A stretch of DNA of 64,000 nt, from the NCBI RefSeq assembly GCF_001898115.1, contig NZ_MKSQ01000007.1:1-64000 (forward strand). Reading direction: 5' to 3'. The position numbers were made by a program, and so were the translations under genes. This document shows positions 7,613 through 18,613 of this stretch, in pieces; within the stretch, counting starts at the first letter, position 1; each line of letters opens with the position of its first letter. The notes beneath the pieces are model-generated. The model saw only the letters and a program-made list of their open reading frames with translations, was not told where the DNA came from and made no database searches. The DNA comes from Allobosea sp. 67-29. Lineage in GTDB: Bacteria; Pseudomonadota; Alphaproteobacteria; Rhizobiales; Beijerinckiaceae.

Positions 7613-10600
7613 TTGGCCGACGAGGATGCAAAGGTTGCGGGTGGCGAGCCCGTCGCGCCGGTACCCCCCGAGGGCGCCTGCGACGCCGCGGTGGTGAAGA
7701 GGCGCGCCAAGGCGGGCCTCACCCTGATCTGCGTTGCCATCTTCCTCGGCGTGCTGGCGCTGGCGGGCTCGGCGGTGACCTTGCTCGTCACCGGGATCAT
7801 TCCGCTTTCCGGCCTCGAGGGGCGGATTTCGTCGGCAATGGAGGAGAGGCTGGGCCCGGGCTGGACGGTCGAGGCGGCCTCCGCCGAGCTTGGCCGCATC
7901 GACGGCCATTCCCAGCTCCGGGTCCGTCAGGTGTCCTTCCGTCATTCCAGCGGTGCCGTGATCCGGGCTCCGGAAGCGATTCTCGGTTATGAACCGCTGG
8001 CGCTGCTCAGAGGCGACATCCGCCTCGTCTCGATCGATCTGCGCGGCGTGAATGTCCGGCTCGGCGTCGATAGGAACGGTGCCCTGGTCGTCAACGCCGA
8101 TTCGGCCCCGGCCGAGGCGCAGCCACCGGCGGCGATACCCGATGCCGCGCAGTGGAATGCTTTCACCGGCATCATGGGCGCGATTTCGACCCTGGCCCGC
8201 GGCGACGGGTTGCTCGGCGCCCTCGAAACGGCCGGCATCAACGGAGCGCGGCTGTCGCTGGTCGATCCGGAAGGACGGCAGAAGGCGGGCTTTGAGGATG
8301 TCGAGATCCGGCTGACGCGGCTCGGCCAGCACGGAACCCGGCTCTTGATGAAGGGCAGAACCGGGCAGCGGTGGAAGGAGATGTCGGTCGACCTTTCGAC
8401 CGAGGCGGACGGGACGCAGCGGGCCGACATCGACATCCTGCGGTTCGAGCCGGCCGAGGCCGTGGCGCTCGCCTTCGGGACGGGCGGTGTCGTGCTGGAC
8501 GGCTTGCCGCTCAAGGGCAAGGCGACGCTGCGGCAGACGCCGGACGGCAAGCAGTCGCTGACCGCCAGCCTCGACGTTCAGGCCGGTTCCGTCCGGTTCC
8601 CCGATGGGCCGATGCCGACGCTGAAGCTCGACTCCGCGCATCTGGAAGTGGCGAGCGGCGCGGATCTGTCGGACCTGCGGATCGTGCGCGGTGAGCTCAA
8701 TGCCGGAGCGACGCATTTCACGGCCTCCGGCGCCCTGCGTGAAGAGAATGGCGGTTGGCGCCTGGAGCTCGCCGCCAACGGGCAGCTCGTCGGCCTCGAC
8801 GCCGACCCGGCGGTGCAGATCGACAACCTCAAGGCCAATCTGAAGATAGATCCGGCCAACGGTGCCGTTTCCGTCGATGAACTCGGCATCGAAGGGCCGA
8901 AGGCGCATGTCGGGCTGACCGCCTTCGTCCAGCGCGTCGGCAGCTCGCCGCTGCAGCGCTTCCACATCAAGGCGACCGATTCGGACCCGCGGGCGCTGCT
9001 CGCGATCTGGCCGCGCTTCACCTCGCCGGAGGTGCACGACACGTTGCGGCGCCAGCTGGCCGCGGGGCACATGAAGCTGCTGACCGTCGATCTCGACCTG
9101 CCGGCCGAAGACCATGCCAAGCTGGTTCACGGGCACGGCATGCCGGACGATGCCCTGCTGGTGACGATCGACGCCGACCAGGTGCGTTACCTCCCGGATC
9201 CGGGGCTGCCGCCCCTGACGGATGCGGCCGTCACTGGCAAGGTCACCGGGCGGACCGTGCAGCTGGCGATCGGGCAGGCCACAGCCGACCTCGGCGGTGG
9301 CCGAAGCATGAAGCTGAGCGAGGCGAGCTTCGCCATGCCCGAGTTCTGGATGCAACGGGCGCCGGCGAACATCGGCTTCCGGATCATGGGCCCGGCCGAT
9401 GCGCTGGTCGCCTTGCTCGCCTTTCCGGCCTTGAAGGATTTTTCGCCTGGCCGGATCGATCCGGCCACGATGAAGGGCACGGCCGATCTCAAGGTCGCGC
9501 TCACCCTGCCGCTCGCCGGTGACCTGAGGACGGACGAGATCGCGGTCAGCGGCAGCGGCACCCTGTCCGGCCTGGCTTCGGACACGCTGCTCGGTACCGA
9601 GAAGCTCGAAGCCGGCTCGCTTGCGGTGAATTTCGACCGCGCTGGCCTGTCCCTGCGCGGCGATGCGCGGGTCGGAGGCGACAAGGCCCAGGTCGATGTC
9701 AGGCAGAATGCCAAGGGGCAGGGCGAGGCGACGCTGCTGCTCTCGCTCGATGCCGCGGCGCGGCAGAGACGAGGCTTCGGTCCGGAAGCCGGGATTTCCG
9801 GCACCCTTCCGGTCAAGGTCGTCAAGGCTTTCGGAAAGGGAGGTGACGCACCGCCCCATGTCGAGATCGATCTGACCAAGGTCGGCCTCGACGGCACCGT
9901 GCCGGGGCTGAGCAAGCCGGCGGGGCGGCCCGGCAAGGTCAGCTTCAACTACGTCGTCGACCCCGAGGGGCCCGACCTCGACGATTTCAGCCTCGATGCC
10001 GGCTCCGCGCAGATCAAGGGGCGGATCGAGCTCAACAAGCAGAACGCCCTCGAGAGTGCCAGCCTCTCCCAGTTTCGTCTGTCGCCGGGAGACAATTTGA
10101 AGCTCGACGTCAAGCGCGACGGCAACGTGACGAAGCTTCTCATCCGTGGCGCGGTGGCCGATATGCGCCCGTTCATCAAGGATTTGCAGGCACCGGCGCC
10201 AACAGCCCGCGGCGATCGCGCGGGCCATCAGAAGGCCGCCGATTACGACATCGACCTCGATGTCCCGATCCTGACCGGCTTCAACAACGAGGCGATCACC
10301 AGCGGGACGCTCAAGGCCTCGAAGCGCGGCGGCGATCTGAAGATGGTCAACTTCCAGGGCCGCATCGGCAAAGCCGATGTCACGGCCAGGCAGCGCCAGG
10401 GCGAGGGCGGCCGGCTGGTCGTCCAGACTCAGAACGGCGGTTCGCTGCTGCGCTTTCTCGATCTGTACAACAAGGCCTATGGCGGCAATCTGGTGCTGAC
10501 GATGGGAGCGGGCGAGAGCCAGAGCGGGGACCTGCTCTTCCGCGACTTCCTCGTCCGCAACGAGCCGGCGCTGAAGCGGGTCGTCGGCAGCCAGTCGGCC

Positions 10601-11065
10601 AACGCCTTCTCCAGCGACCGCCCGGGAGGCGGGGGGCCGGAAGCGCGCGTCGATGTCAGCGAGGTCGAATTCACCAAGCTTCGGGCGGAATTCACCCGCT
10701 CCGCCAGCCGGCTCGACGTCTCGGACATGGTGATCTGGGGCCAGCAGGTCGGTTTCACCCTGCAGGGCCATGTCGATTATGGCCGCGACCGGGTGGATAT
10801 CGGCGGGACCTTCGTGCCGGGCTATGCCTTCAACAACGCTTTCGCGCAGGTTCCGGTGGTGGGCGCGCTGCTAGGCGGCGGTAGCCAGTATGGCGGGCTT
10901 TTCGCCGTGAACTTCCGCATCTCGGGGCCGGCCAGCGCCCCGACCATGACGATCAACCCGCTCTCGGCCATCGCGCCCGGCATCCTCAGACGCTTTGTCG
11001 ATCCGCTGGGCGGGGCCCCGGCGCAGCGGCCGGTTCAGCCCGGCGAATCAGCACCGCGCCCCTGA
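7613..11065 (+). CDS. Large AsmA-like C-terminal domain protein (YhdP/TamB-like envelope protein)
   Basis: About 1,150 residues, one membrane helix near the N-terminus (AGLTLICVAIFLG onward), and a very long region of alternating beta-rich repeats (NADSAP, GRTGQ, LDVQAG, GTLPVKV) ending in an AsmA-type C-terminal domain with DYGRDRVDIGGTFVPGYAFN and LLGGGSQYGGLFAVNFRISGP. Such proteins form bridge-like grooves between inner and outer membranes and are implicated in phospholipid transport in E. coli (YhdP, TamB). I infer a similar envelope role. The start is uncertain: TTG 7613 has GAGAGGA ten bases upstream; GTG 7691 or 7694, directly before the membrane anchor, and GTG 7493 are alternatives. 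The opposite strand is open for most of its length, an artefact of GC-rich codon use. Confidence 0.85.
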   Translation: MADEDAKVAGGEPVAPVPPEGACDAAVVKRRAKAGLTLICVAIFLGVLALAGSAVTLLVTGIIPLSGLEGRISSAMEERLGPGWTVEAASAELGRIDGHSQLRVRQVSFRHSSGAVIRAPEAILGYEPLALLRGDIRLVSIDLRGVNVRLGVDRNGALVVNADSAPAEAQPPAAIPDAAQWNAFTGIMGAISTLARGDGLLGALETAGINGARLSLVDPEGRQKAGFEDVEIRLTRLGQHGTRLLMKGRTGQRWKEMSVDLSTEADGTQRADIDILRFEPAEAVALAFGTGGVVLDGLPLKGKATLRQTPDGKQSLTASLDVQAGSVRFPDGPMPTLKLDSAHLEVASGADLSDLRIVRGELNAGATHFTASGALREENGGWRLELAANGQLVGLDADPAVQIDNLKANLKIDPANGAVSVDELGIEGPKAHVGLTAFVQRVGSSPLQRFHIKATDSDPRALLAIWPRFTSPEVHDTLRRQLAAGHMKLLTVDLDLPAEDHAKLVHGHGMPDDALLVTIDADQVRYLPDPGLPPLTDAAVTGKVTGRTVQLAIGQATADLGGGRSMKLSEASFAMPEFWMQRAPANIGFRIMGPADALVALLAFPALKDFSPGRIDPATMKGTADLKVALTLPLAGDLRTDEIAVSGSGTLSGLASDTLLGTEKLEAGSLAVNFDRAGLSLRGDARVGGDKAQVDVRQNAKGQGEATLLLSLDAAARQRRGFGPEAGISGTLPVKVVKAFGKGGDAPPHVEIDLTKVGLDGTVPGLSKPAGRPGKVSFNYVVDPEGPDLDDFSLDAGSAQIKGRIELNKQNALESASLSQFRLSPGDNLKLDVKRDGNVTKLLIRGAVADMRPFIKDLQAPAPTARGDRAGHQKAADYDIDLDVPILTGFNNEAITSGTLKASKRGGDLKMVNFQGRIGKADVTARQRQGEGGRLVVQTQNGGSLLRFLDLYNKAYGGNLVLTMGAGESQSGDLLFRDFLVRNEPALKRVVGSQSANAFSSDRPGGGGPEARVDVSEVEFTKLRAEFTRSASRLDVSDMVIWGQQVGFTLQGHVDYGRDRVDIGGTFVPGYAFNNAFAQVPVVGALLGGGSQYGGLFAVNFRISGPASAPTMTINPLSAIAPGILRRFVDPLGGAPAQRPVQPGESAPRP

Positions 11066-11095
11066 AGGCAAAGCCGCCGCCGAGCGGCGATGGCG

Positions 11096-12349
11096 CTATT
11101 CCGCCCGCAGCAGGATGTGCTTCTTCTTGCCGAATGAGAGCTTGATGACGCCTTCCGAGGTCAGGTCGGCGAGGCCGAGCGTCGCCCGCTCGTCGGTCAC
11201 GGCCGCATCGTTGACGCGCAGGCCGCCGGCCTTGACTTGCCGGCGAGCTTCCCCCGTCGAGGGCACCAGCCCGGCCTTGACGAAGGCGGTGAGTACGCCG
11301 ATGCCGGGCTCGATTTCGGCCCGCGCGATCGCGACGCTCGGCAGGTCGGCGGCGAGCCCGCCTTCCTCGAAGGTCTTGCGCGCGGTTTCGGCGGCGGCCT
11401 CCGCGGCCTCGCGGCCATGGACGATCGCGGTGATCTCGGTGGCGAGGATCTTCTTCGCCTCGTTCAGTTCGGCGCCGCCGAGCGCGGCGAGCCGGGCGAT
11501 CTCGTCGAGCGGCAGGCGCGTGAACACCTTGAGGAAGCGGCCGACATCGGCGTCCTCGGTGTTGCGGAAATACTGCCAGAAGTCGTAGGGGCTGAAGACA
11601 TCGGCATTGAGCCAGACCGCGCCATTGGCAGTCTTGCCCATCTTCGCGCCCGATGCGGTCGTCAGCAGCGGCGTCGTCAGGCAGTAGAGCTGCGGGCCGC
11701 CCATCCGGTGGGAGAGGTCGACGCCGTTGATGATGTTGCCCCACTGATCCGAGCCGCCCATCTGCAGGCGGCAGCCATAGCGGCGGTTGAGCTCGACGAA
11801 GTCGTAGCCCTGCATGATCATGTAGTTGAATTCGAGGAAGGACAGCGACTGCTCGCGGTCGAGCCTCAGCTTCACTGAATCGAAGGAGAGCATGCGGTTG
11901 ACCGAGAAATGCCGGCCGACATCGCGCAGGAACTCGACATAGTTCAGCTTCAAGAGCCAGTCGGCGTTGTTGGCCATCATCGCGTCGGTTGGCCCGTCGC
12001 CATAGCGCAGGATGCGGCCGAAGACCCGCTTGATGCTCTCGATATTGGTCGCGATCTCCTCGACGGTGAGCAGCTTGCGCTGGTCGTCGCGGAAGGACGG
12101 GTCGCCGACCATGGAGGTGCCGCCGCCCATCAGCGTGATCGGGCGGTGACCGGTCTCCTGGAACCAGTAGAGCATGGTCAGCGAGATCAGGTTGCCGATA
12201 TGGATCGAGGTCGCCGTCGCGTCATAGCCGACATAGGCGGTCTGGGTTCCCTGCCGGCACAGAGCATCGAGGCCTTCCGCGTCGGAGACCTGATGGATGA
12301 GGCCGCGCTCGTCGAGCACGCGCAGGAAATCGGACTTGTAGGTGGTCAT
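11096..12349 (-). CDS. tyrS: Tyrosine--tRNA ligase
   Basis: Charges tRNA-Tyr with tyrosine in the cytoplasm; 417 residues, normal for the bacterial TyrRS family. The class I HIGH equivalent is SIHIGN near residue 48, and the KMSKS equivalent is KMGKT near 236. The C-terminal 65 residues form an S4 RNA-binding domain. ATG 12349 ([16 protein letters not shown]) is preferred over an upstream ATG because homologues begin with this helix. The upstream spacer carries two REP-like hairpins. Confidence 0.96.
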   Translation of the reverse strand: MTTYKSDFLRVLDERGLIHQVSDAEGLDALCRQGTQTAYVGYDATATSIHIGNLISLTMLYWFQETGHRPITLMGGGTSMVGDPSFRDDQRKLLTVEEIATNIESIKRVFGRILRYGDGPTDAMMANNADWLLKLNYVEFLRDVGRHFSVNRMLSFDSVKLRLDREQSLSFLEFNYMIMQGYDFVELNRRYGCRLQMGGSDQWGNIINGVDLSHRMGGPQLYCLTTPLLTTASGAKMGKTANGAVWLNADVFSPYDFWQYFRNTEDADVGRFLKVFTRLPLDEIARLAALGGAELNEAKKILATEITAIVHGREAAEAAAETARKTFEEGGLAADLPSVAIARAEIEPGIGVLTAFVKAGLVPSTGEARRQVKAGGLRVNDAAVTDERATLGLADLTSEGVIKLSFGKKKHILLRAE

Positions 12350-12378
12350 GGCGAGGCTCGATGATGTGATGATTGTCT

Positions 12379-12471
12379 CGTCATGGTAGGGATTGTCCCG
12401 ACCCTCGACGTTTTCGCGGGCTTCAGACCGCATTCGAGCAGTCGATGCTCGCCCGGAAGGCGAGCATGACG
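12379..12471. repeat. Inverted pair of REP-like hairpins
   Basis: Two short hairpins with the same frame, CGTCATG-stem-loop-stem-ending in TCGAC, in opposite orientation: 12379-12410 on plus (stem GGTAGGG/CCCGACC) and about 12442-12471 on minus (stem ATGCTCGCC/GGCGAGCAT, loop TTCC). The layout matches BIME-type repetitive extragenic palindromes. No T-run follows either hairpin, so they are not simple terminators. Confidence 0.55.
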
Positions 12472-12484
12472 GCCCGGTTCCGGC

Positions 12485-13156
12485 TCAGGGCTGCTCCTGT
12501 TCCGATTTGATGATCTCTGGCCCGACCTTGGCGTCGAGATAGGCGCCGACCTGCTCCATGAGTTGTTCGACCCGGCCGTCGAAGAAGTGATTGGCGCCCT
12601 CGACGACGGCATGCTCGATCTGGATGCCCTTCTGGGTCTTCACCTTCTCGATCACCGCCATGACCTCCTTGACCGGCGCGACGCGGTCTTCCGAGCCGTG
12701 CACGAACAGGCCAGACGAGGGGCAGGGCGCCAGGAAGGAGAAGTCGTAGCGGTTCGCCATCGCCGCGATCGAGAGAAAGCCCTCGATTTCCGGGCGTCGC
12801 ATCAGAAGCTGCATACCGATCCAGGCGCCGAAGGAGACGCCCGCGATCCAGCAATTCTTGGCCTCGGGGTTGAGGGCCTGCATCCAGTCGAGCGCCGCGG
12901 CCGCGTCCGAGAGCTCCCCTGCGCCGTGGTCGAAATGACCCTGGCTGCGGCCGACACCGCGGAAATTGAAGCGTAGCGCGGAGAAGCCGCGGTTCACGAA
13001 GGTGTAGAACAGATTGTAGACGATCTGGTTGTTCATCGTCCCGCCGAATTGCGGGTGCGGGTGCAGGATGATCGCGAGAGGCGCACCACGCTTCTTGGCG
13101 GGCTGGTAACGGCCCTCGATCCGGCCCGCGGGCCCGTTGAAGATAACCTCTGGCAT
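12485..13156 (-). CDS. Alpha/beta hydrolase (dienelactone hydrolase-like fold)
   Basis: A 223-residue cytoplasmic hydrolase of unknown substrate. The nucleophile elbow GVSFG places Ser108; FVHGSEDRVAP supplies the acid, and GANHFFDGR the catalytic His, so a full triad is visible. HPHPQFGGTMNN near residue 32-43 forms the oxyanion region typical of this family. The start at 13156 (MPEVIFNGPAGRIEG) is supported because upstream codons look non-coding. It is divergent from the suf operon. The family is often annotated only as alpha/beta hydrolase; I cannot assign a substrate. Confidence 0.85.
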   Translation of the reverse strand: MPEVIFNGPAGRIEGRYQPAKKRGAPLAIILHPHPQFGGTMNNQIVYNLFYTFVNRGFSALRFNFRGVGRSQGHFDHGAGELSDAAAALDWMQALNPEAKNCWIAGVSFGAWIGMQLLMRRPEIEGFLSIAAMANRYDFSFLAPCPSSGLFVHGSEDRVAPVKEVMAVIEKVKTQKGIQIEHAVVEGANHFFDGRVEQLMEQVGAYLDAKVGPEIIKSEQEQP

Positions 13157-13271
13157 CGTCTCACCGCTTCTTGCAGCAGCGCCGGCGCGGACGGGCAAAA
13201 AGCGGGCGCATGCCCGCCGGAAGCCCGGCCACCTTGACGGCGCCGCCTTGCGCGCCCTAGATGAAGAGCGC

Positions 13272-13286
13272 TTAGAATAGTTCTAA
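13272..13286. promoter_or_regulatory. Irr box (iron control element) ahead of the suf operon
   Basis: TTAGAATAGTTCTAA is a perfect 6-3-6 palindrome matching the core of the ICE motif bound by Irr in Hyphomicrobiales. It lies about 165 bases upstream of the first suf-cluster start codon, a sensible position for iron control of Fe-S assembly. Confidence 0.7.
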
Positions 13287-13293
13287 CGGCCGT

Positions 13294-13308
13294 GAACAAG
13301 TCGAGAAC
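13294..13308. promoter_or_regulatory. LexA-like box (GAAC-N7-GAAC)
   Basis: GAAC at 13294 and 13305 with a seven-base spacer equals the alphaproteobacterial SOS box GTTC-N7-GTTC read on the other strand. Only eight bases are defined, so about two chance matches are expected in a window this size; its promoter location is the only support. Confidence 0.25.
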
Positions 13309-13450
13309 AAAACGATGGATCGCAAGAGCGGACCGCGTTTCGACCCTTCCGGCCGGTTCGGATGGGCGGCTATAGCACGGCGCACAGGTGCAATTTCAAG
13401 CATTTCGTATCGGTGACCCGGGCGGTGACGAGGATGGAGCAGGCAAGATC

Positions 13451-14653
13451 GTGACGGCGGGACGCGCCTATCTCGACCATAATGCCACGACCCCGGTCCG
13501 GCCGGAGGTCGCGCATGCGGTCGCGCATGCGCTGACGCTGCCGGGCAATCCGTCCTCCGTCCATGGCGAGGGACGCGCCGCGCGGGCCGCCATGGAGCGG
13601 GCGCGCGAGCAGGTCGCCAGGCTCGTCGGGGCCAAGGCCTCGAACGTGGTCTTCACCAGCGGCGGCACGGAAGCGAATGTCGCCGTGCTCTCGCCCGGCC
13701 TGATGGATTGCGATGGCGGCCGCGATTGCGTGCGGACGCCCGCGACGCTTCTGCTTCATAGCGCGACGGAACATGCCTGCGTCCGTGAAGGACATCGTTT
13801 CTCGGCCGGTGCGGTCGAAGCCATCCCGGTCGATGCAAACGGCTTGGTCGACCTCTCCTGGCTGGATGCACGGCTGACGCGTTTCGTCACTGACAACCCC
13901 GGCGCGCGGGCGCTCGTCTCGATCCATCTCGCCAATAACGAGACCGGGGTGATCCAGCCGATCGCTGAAGCGGCTGCAATCGTGCATCGCCATGGCGGCC
14001 TCATGCATAGCGACGCCGTGCAGGCGGCCGGCAAGATCGCCATCGATATCATGGCTGTTGGCGCCGATGTGCTGACCCTCTCGGCGCACAAGATCGGCGG
14101 GCCGAAGGGCATCGGCGCGATCGTCTTCAGGACGGGCGCGCTCGAACTCTCCGACAAGCCGATGCGTGGCGGCGGGCAGGAGCGCGGCTGGCGGGCCGGG
14201 ACCGAAAACCTGCCCGGAATCATCGGCTTCGGCGCGGCGGCTGAGATCGCCGGCAAGCTTCTGGCCGAAGAGGCGAAGCGACTCGCGGGGCTCCGTGATC
14301 GCCTGGAAGCGGGTCTCGCCGCGCTGTCGTCGGAGACGGCGATCTTCGCCCAGTCCGCGCCGCGCCTGCCCAATACCAGCGCCTTCGCGACGCCGGGCCT
14401 CAAGGCGGAGACCATGCTGATCAAGCTCGATCTGGCCGGTGCCGCGTTGTCCTCGGGCTCGGCCTGCTCTTCGGGCAAGGTCAAGCGTTCGCATGTGCTC
14501 GATGCGATGAAAATCGACCCCGCCATGAGCGCAGGGGCCTTGCGAGCCTCGCTCGGATGGACCACCTCCGGGGCGGATATCGATCTGTTTCTCGCGGCCT
14601 ACGAAAAGCTCGTGGCCACGCAACCCGATCGGAGCGCCAAGGCTGCCGCCTGA
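13451..14653 (+). CDS. Cysteine desulfurase, IscS/NifS class, first gene of the suf cluster
   Basis: A PLP enzyme that removes sulfur from cysteine to give a protein persulfide. GTG 13451 gives 400 residues starting TAGRAYLDHNATTPVRPE, the usual family beginning; GTG 13388 is an alternative. SAHKIGGPKG contains the PLP lysine, and SSGSACSSGKVKRSHVL carries the active-site Cys on the mobile loop of group I (IscS/NifS) enzymes. It precedes sufB by 60 bases and is presumably co-transcribed with it. The operon thus encodes two desulfurases, this one and SufS; hyphomicrobial suf operons commonly have this arrangement. Confidence 0.92.
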   Translation: MTAGRAYLDHNATTPVRPEVAHAVAHALTLPGNPSSVHGEGRAARAAMERAREQVARLVGAKASNVVFTSGGTEANVAVLSPGLMDCDGGRDCVRTPATLLLHSATEHACVREGHRFSAGAVEAIPVDANGLVDLSWLDARLTRFVTDNPGARALVSIHLANNETGVIQPIAEAAAIVHRHGGLMHSDAVQAAGKIAIDIMAVGADVLTLSAHKIGGPKGIGAIVFRTGALELSDKPMRGGGQERGWRAGTENLPGIIGFGAAAEIAGKLLAEEAKRLAGLRDRLEAGLAALSSETAIFAQSAPRLPNTSAFATPGLKAETMLIKLDLAGAALSSGSACSSGKVKRSHVLDAMKIDPAMSAGALRASLGWTTSGADIDLFLAAYEKLVATQPDRSAKAAA

Positions 14654-14713
14654 AGCGCCCCGCAACACGAAGACCAAACCGGCGGGCCTTGAACCCGCAC
14701 TGGAGACTGAGAA

Positions 14714-16186
<1,473 letters not shown>

Positions 16187-16298
16187 CCTTTCGCGGCCGG
16201 GTTCGCCCCGGCCATCAAGTCTTTCCTTCACACGCCCGAGCCGCAGGCGCCTGGCATATGGCCAAGGCCGGTGGCGGCAAGAACACTGGACACGAACG

Positions 16299-17051
16299 AT
16301 GCTCGAAATTCGCAATCTGGTCGTCAAGATCGCCGACGAGGACAAGCAGATCCTGAACGGCCTGAACCTCACCGTGAACGACGGCGAGGTCGCTGCCATC
16401 ATGGGGCCGAACGGCTCCGGCAAGTCGACGCTGAGCTATGTCATCGCCGGCAAGGAGGACTATGAGGTCCTCGACGGCGAGATCCTGCTCAACGGCGAGA
16501 ACGTGCTGGAGATGGAGGCCGATGCCCGCGCCGCCGCCGGCATCTTCCTCGCTTTCCAATATCCGCTGGAGATCCCCGGCGTAGCCACGATGACCTTCCT
16601 CAAGGCCGCCATGAACGCGCAGCGCAAGGCGCGTGGGCAGGACGAATTGCTGACCCCGGATTTCATCAAGCAGGTCAACGCCGCCGCCGACAAGCTCGGC
16701 ATCGCCAAGGACATGCTGCGCCGCCCGCTCAATGTCGGCTTCTCCGGCGGTGAGAAGAAGCGCATGGAAATCCTTCAGATGGCTCTGCTTTCGCCGTCCA
16801 TGTGCATTCTCGACGAGACCGATTCCGGCCTCGATATCGACGCGCTGCGCATCGTCGCCGAGGGCGTGAACGCGCTCCGCGACAAGAACCGCGGCTTCCT
16901 CGTCATCACCCACTATCAACGCCTGCTCGACCATATCGTGCCGGACACCGTCCACGTCATGTCGAAGGGCAAGATCGTGAAGACCGGCGGCAAGGAGCTG
17001 GCGCTCGAACTCGAGAAGTCGGGCTACGCGGCCTATGGGGAGGCGGCGTAA
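16299..17051 (+). CDS. sufC: Fe-S cluster assembly ATPase SufC
   Basis: ABC-type ATPase of the SufBC2D scaffold; 250 residues. Walker [10 protein letters not shown] (about 37-45), signature GFSGGEKKR (about 148), Walker [12 protein letters not shown] (about 170) and the switch His in VITHYQR are all present. ATP binding drives the SufB-SufD rearrangement that exposes the assembly site. The TAA stop overlaps the sufD ATG by one base, implying translational coupling. Confidence 0.97.
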   Translation: MLEIRNLVVKIADEDKQILNGLNLTVNDGEVAAIMGPNGSGKSTLSYVIAGKEDYEVLDGEILLNGENVLEMEADARAAAGIFLAFQYPLEIPGVATMTFLKAAMNAQRKARGQDELLTPDFIKQVNAAADKLGIAKDMLRRPLNVGFSGGEKKRMEILQMALLSPSMCILDETDSGLDIDALRIVAEGVNALRDKNRGFLVITHYQRLLDHIVPDTVHVMSKGKIVKTGGKELALELEKSGYAAYGEAA

Positions 17052-18400
17052 TGGCCATCGTCACCCCGCTGAAGACGGCTGCCGAACAGCAGCTCGTCCA
17101 GCAATACGCCGACAGCAAGGCCGAGCTGCCGGGCGGCCCGGCCGTACGCAAGCTGCGCGAGGACGCCTTCGCCGGCTTCGAGGCCAAGGGCCTGCCGCAT
17201 CGCCGGCTCGAATCCTGGCGCTATACCGACCTGCGCACGCTGCTGCGCGAGGCGCGCCCGCTTGCCGGTGGCGCCGCCGTCACCTCAGCGGTCAAGGCTC
17301 GCCTTGCCGCTCTGAAGCTCGACGGCCTGCGCCTCGTGCTGGTGGACGGCATTTTCGCGCCGGAGCTTTCCACGCTCGACGCGATCCCCGAGGGCGTCTC
17401 GGTGCAGTCGCTCGCCGAGGCGCTGGTGTCGCCGCGCGAGGATCTGACCCGCATCCTGGCCGGGCCTTCGGTTGGCCATGACGACATGGGCCTCGCGCTC
17501 AACACCGCGCTGATGCGCGACGGCGTCTTCGTCGAGATCGCCGATGGCGTCGAACTGGAACAGCGGATCGTCATCGTTGCGCTCGCCTCGGGTGAGGAGG
17601 AGCGGGCGGTGTTTCATCGCTCGGTCGTGCTGGCCGGCAAGGGCGTCAAGGGCACGATCGTCGAGGTCAGCGAAGCCGCCGGCGATGCCGCGCAGCAGAT
17701 CAACGGCGCGATCGTCTTCGAGACCGGCGACGAGAGCGAAGTCCAGCATGTCCGCATCGTCACCCGCCAGCATGCGGCGACGGTCGAGGTACAGAGCCTG
17801 CTCGCCACGGTCGGTGCTCACGCCAAGTTCGATTCCTTCGCGCTGATCTGCAATGCCGGTACGGTGCGCCAGCAGCATTTCGTCCGCTATGCCGGCGAGA
17901 ACACCGAGATCGGCCTGCGCGGCGTCAACCTGATCAACAAGGCGCAGCATTCCGACGTCACCCTGGTTGTCGATCATGAGGTGCCGCATGGCACCAGCCG
18001 CGAGCTGTTCAAGACGATCGCGGGCGGCGAGGCGACCGGCGTGTTCCAGGGCAAGGTCATCGTGCGCAAATACGCGCAGAAGACCGATGGCGGCATGAAG
18101 AGCAACGCGCTGCTGCTGAACGACGGCGCCTCGATGTACAACAAGCCCGAGCTTGAGATCTTCGCCGACGACGTCGTCTGCGGCCATGGCGCGACGGTCG
18201 CGCAGATCGATGGCGACCAGCTCTTCTATTTGATGGCGCGCGGCCTGCCGCGGCCGCAGGCTGAGGCGCTGGTGCTGCAGGCCTTCGCCGGCGAAGCGGT
18301 CGAGTTCATCACTGATGAGGATGTGCGCGATCTCGTGATCGGCGAGGTCGAATCGTGGCTCAAGGCCCGCGAGGCCGCTTCCGAGGTGAGCACCGTCTGA
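17051..18400 (+). CDS. sufD: Fe-S cluster assembly protein SufD
   Basis: Partner of SufB in the SufBC2D scaffold; 449 residues from ATG 17051, which overlaps the sufC stop. The C-terminal core includes the DVVCGHGATVAQID segment whose His is required for cluster formation with the SufB cysteine, and LFYLMARGLPRPQAEALVLQAF typical of the family. The stop TGA at 18398-18400 overlaps the ATG of the tautomerase gene that follows. Confidence 0.96.
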   Translation: MAIVTPLKTAAEQQLVQQYADSKAELPGGPAVRKLREDAFAGFEAKGLPHRRLESWRYTDLRTLLREARPLAGGAAVTSAVKARLAALKLDGLRLVLVDGIFAPELSTLDAIPEGVSVQSLAEALVSPREDLTRILAGPSVGHDDMGLALNTALMRDGVFVEIADGVELEQRIVIVALASGEEERAVFHRSVVLAGKGVKGTIVEVSEAAGDAAQQINGAIVFETGDESEVQHVRIVTRQHAATVEVQSLLATVGAHAKFDSFALICNAGTVRQQHFVRYAGENTEIGLRGVNLINKAQHSDVTLVVDHEVPHGTSRELFKTIAGGEATGVFQGKVIVRKYAQKTDGGMKSNALLLNDGASMYNKPELEIFADDVVCGHGATVAQIDGDQLFYLMARGLPRPQAEALVLQAFAGEAVEFITDEDVRDLVIGEVESWLKAREAASEVSTV

Positions 18401-18609
18401 TGCCCTATATCAATCTCCAGATCACCAAGGGCGCCTCGCGCCAGCAGAAGGCGCAGATCGTGAAGGAATTCACGGAAACGCTGGTCAAGGTGCTCGGCAA
18501 GAACCCGCAGAACACCCATATCGTGATCCAGGAGATCGAGCGCGAGGATTGGGGCCATGGCGGCGAACTCGTCGCCGACAAGGCCCCGGCCAAGCCCGGA
18601 AAGGCCTGA
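18400..18609 (+). CDS. 4-oxalocrotonate tautomerase family protein inside the suf operon
   Basis: A 69-residue member of the tautomerase superfamily. After Met removal the catalytic Pro1 is exposed (PYINLQITKG), followed by the family pattern SRQQKAQIVKEFTETL and VIQEIEREDWGHGG. The classic enzymes are 62-residue hexamers that interconvert unsaturated keto acids; the substrate here is unknown. The start overlaps the sufD stop (TGATG) and sufS begins four bases after its stop, so it is translated as part of the suf operon. The C-terminal seven residues (APAKPGKA) are a basic extension. No link to Fe-S assembly is established; the position is the interesting part. Confidence 0.88.
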   Translation: MPYINLQITKGASRQQKAQIVKEFTETLVKVLGKNPQNTHIVIQEIEREDWGHGGELVADKAPAKPGKA

Positions 18610-18613
18610 ACCG

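Noticed and set aside
7286..10771. A minus-strand open frame of more than 1,100 codons opposite the AsmA-like gene, reading on into bcp
   Set aside because: Only its last 154 residues (bcp) have motifs. The rest is Arg/Asp/Glu-rich shadow of the real plus-strand gene.
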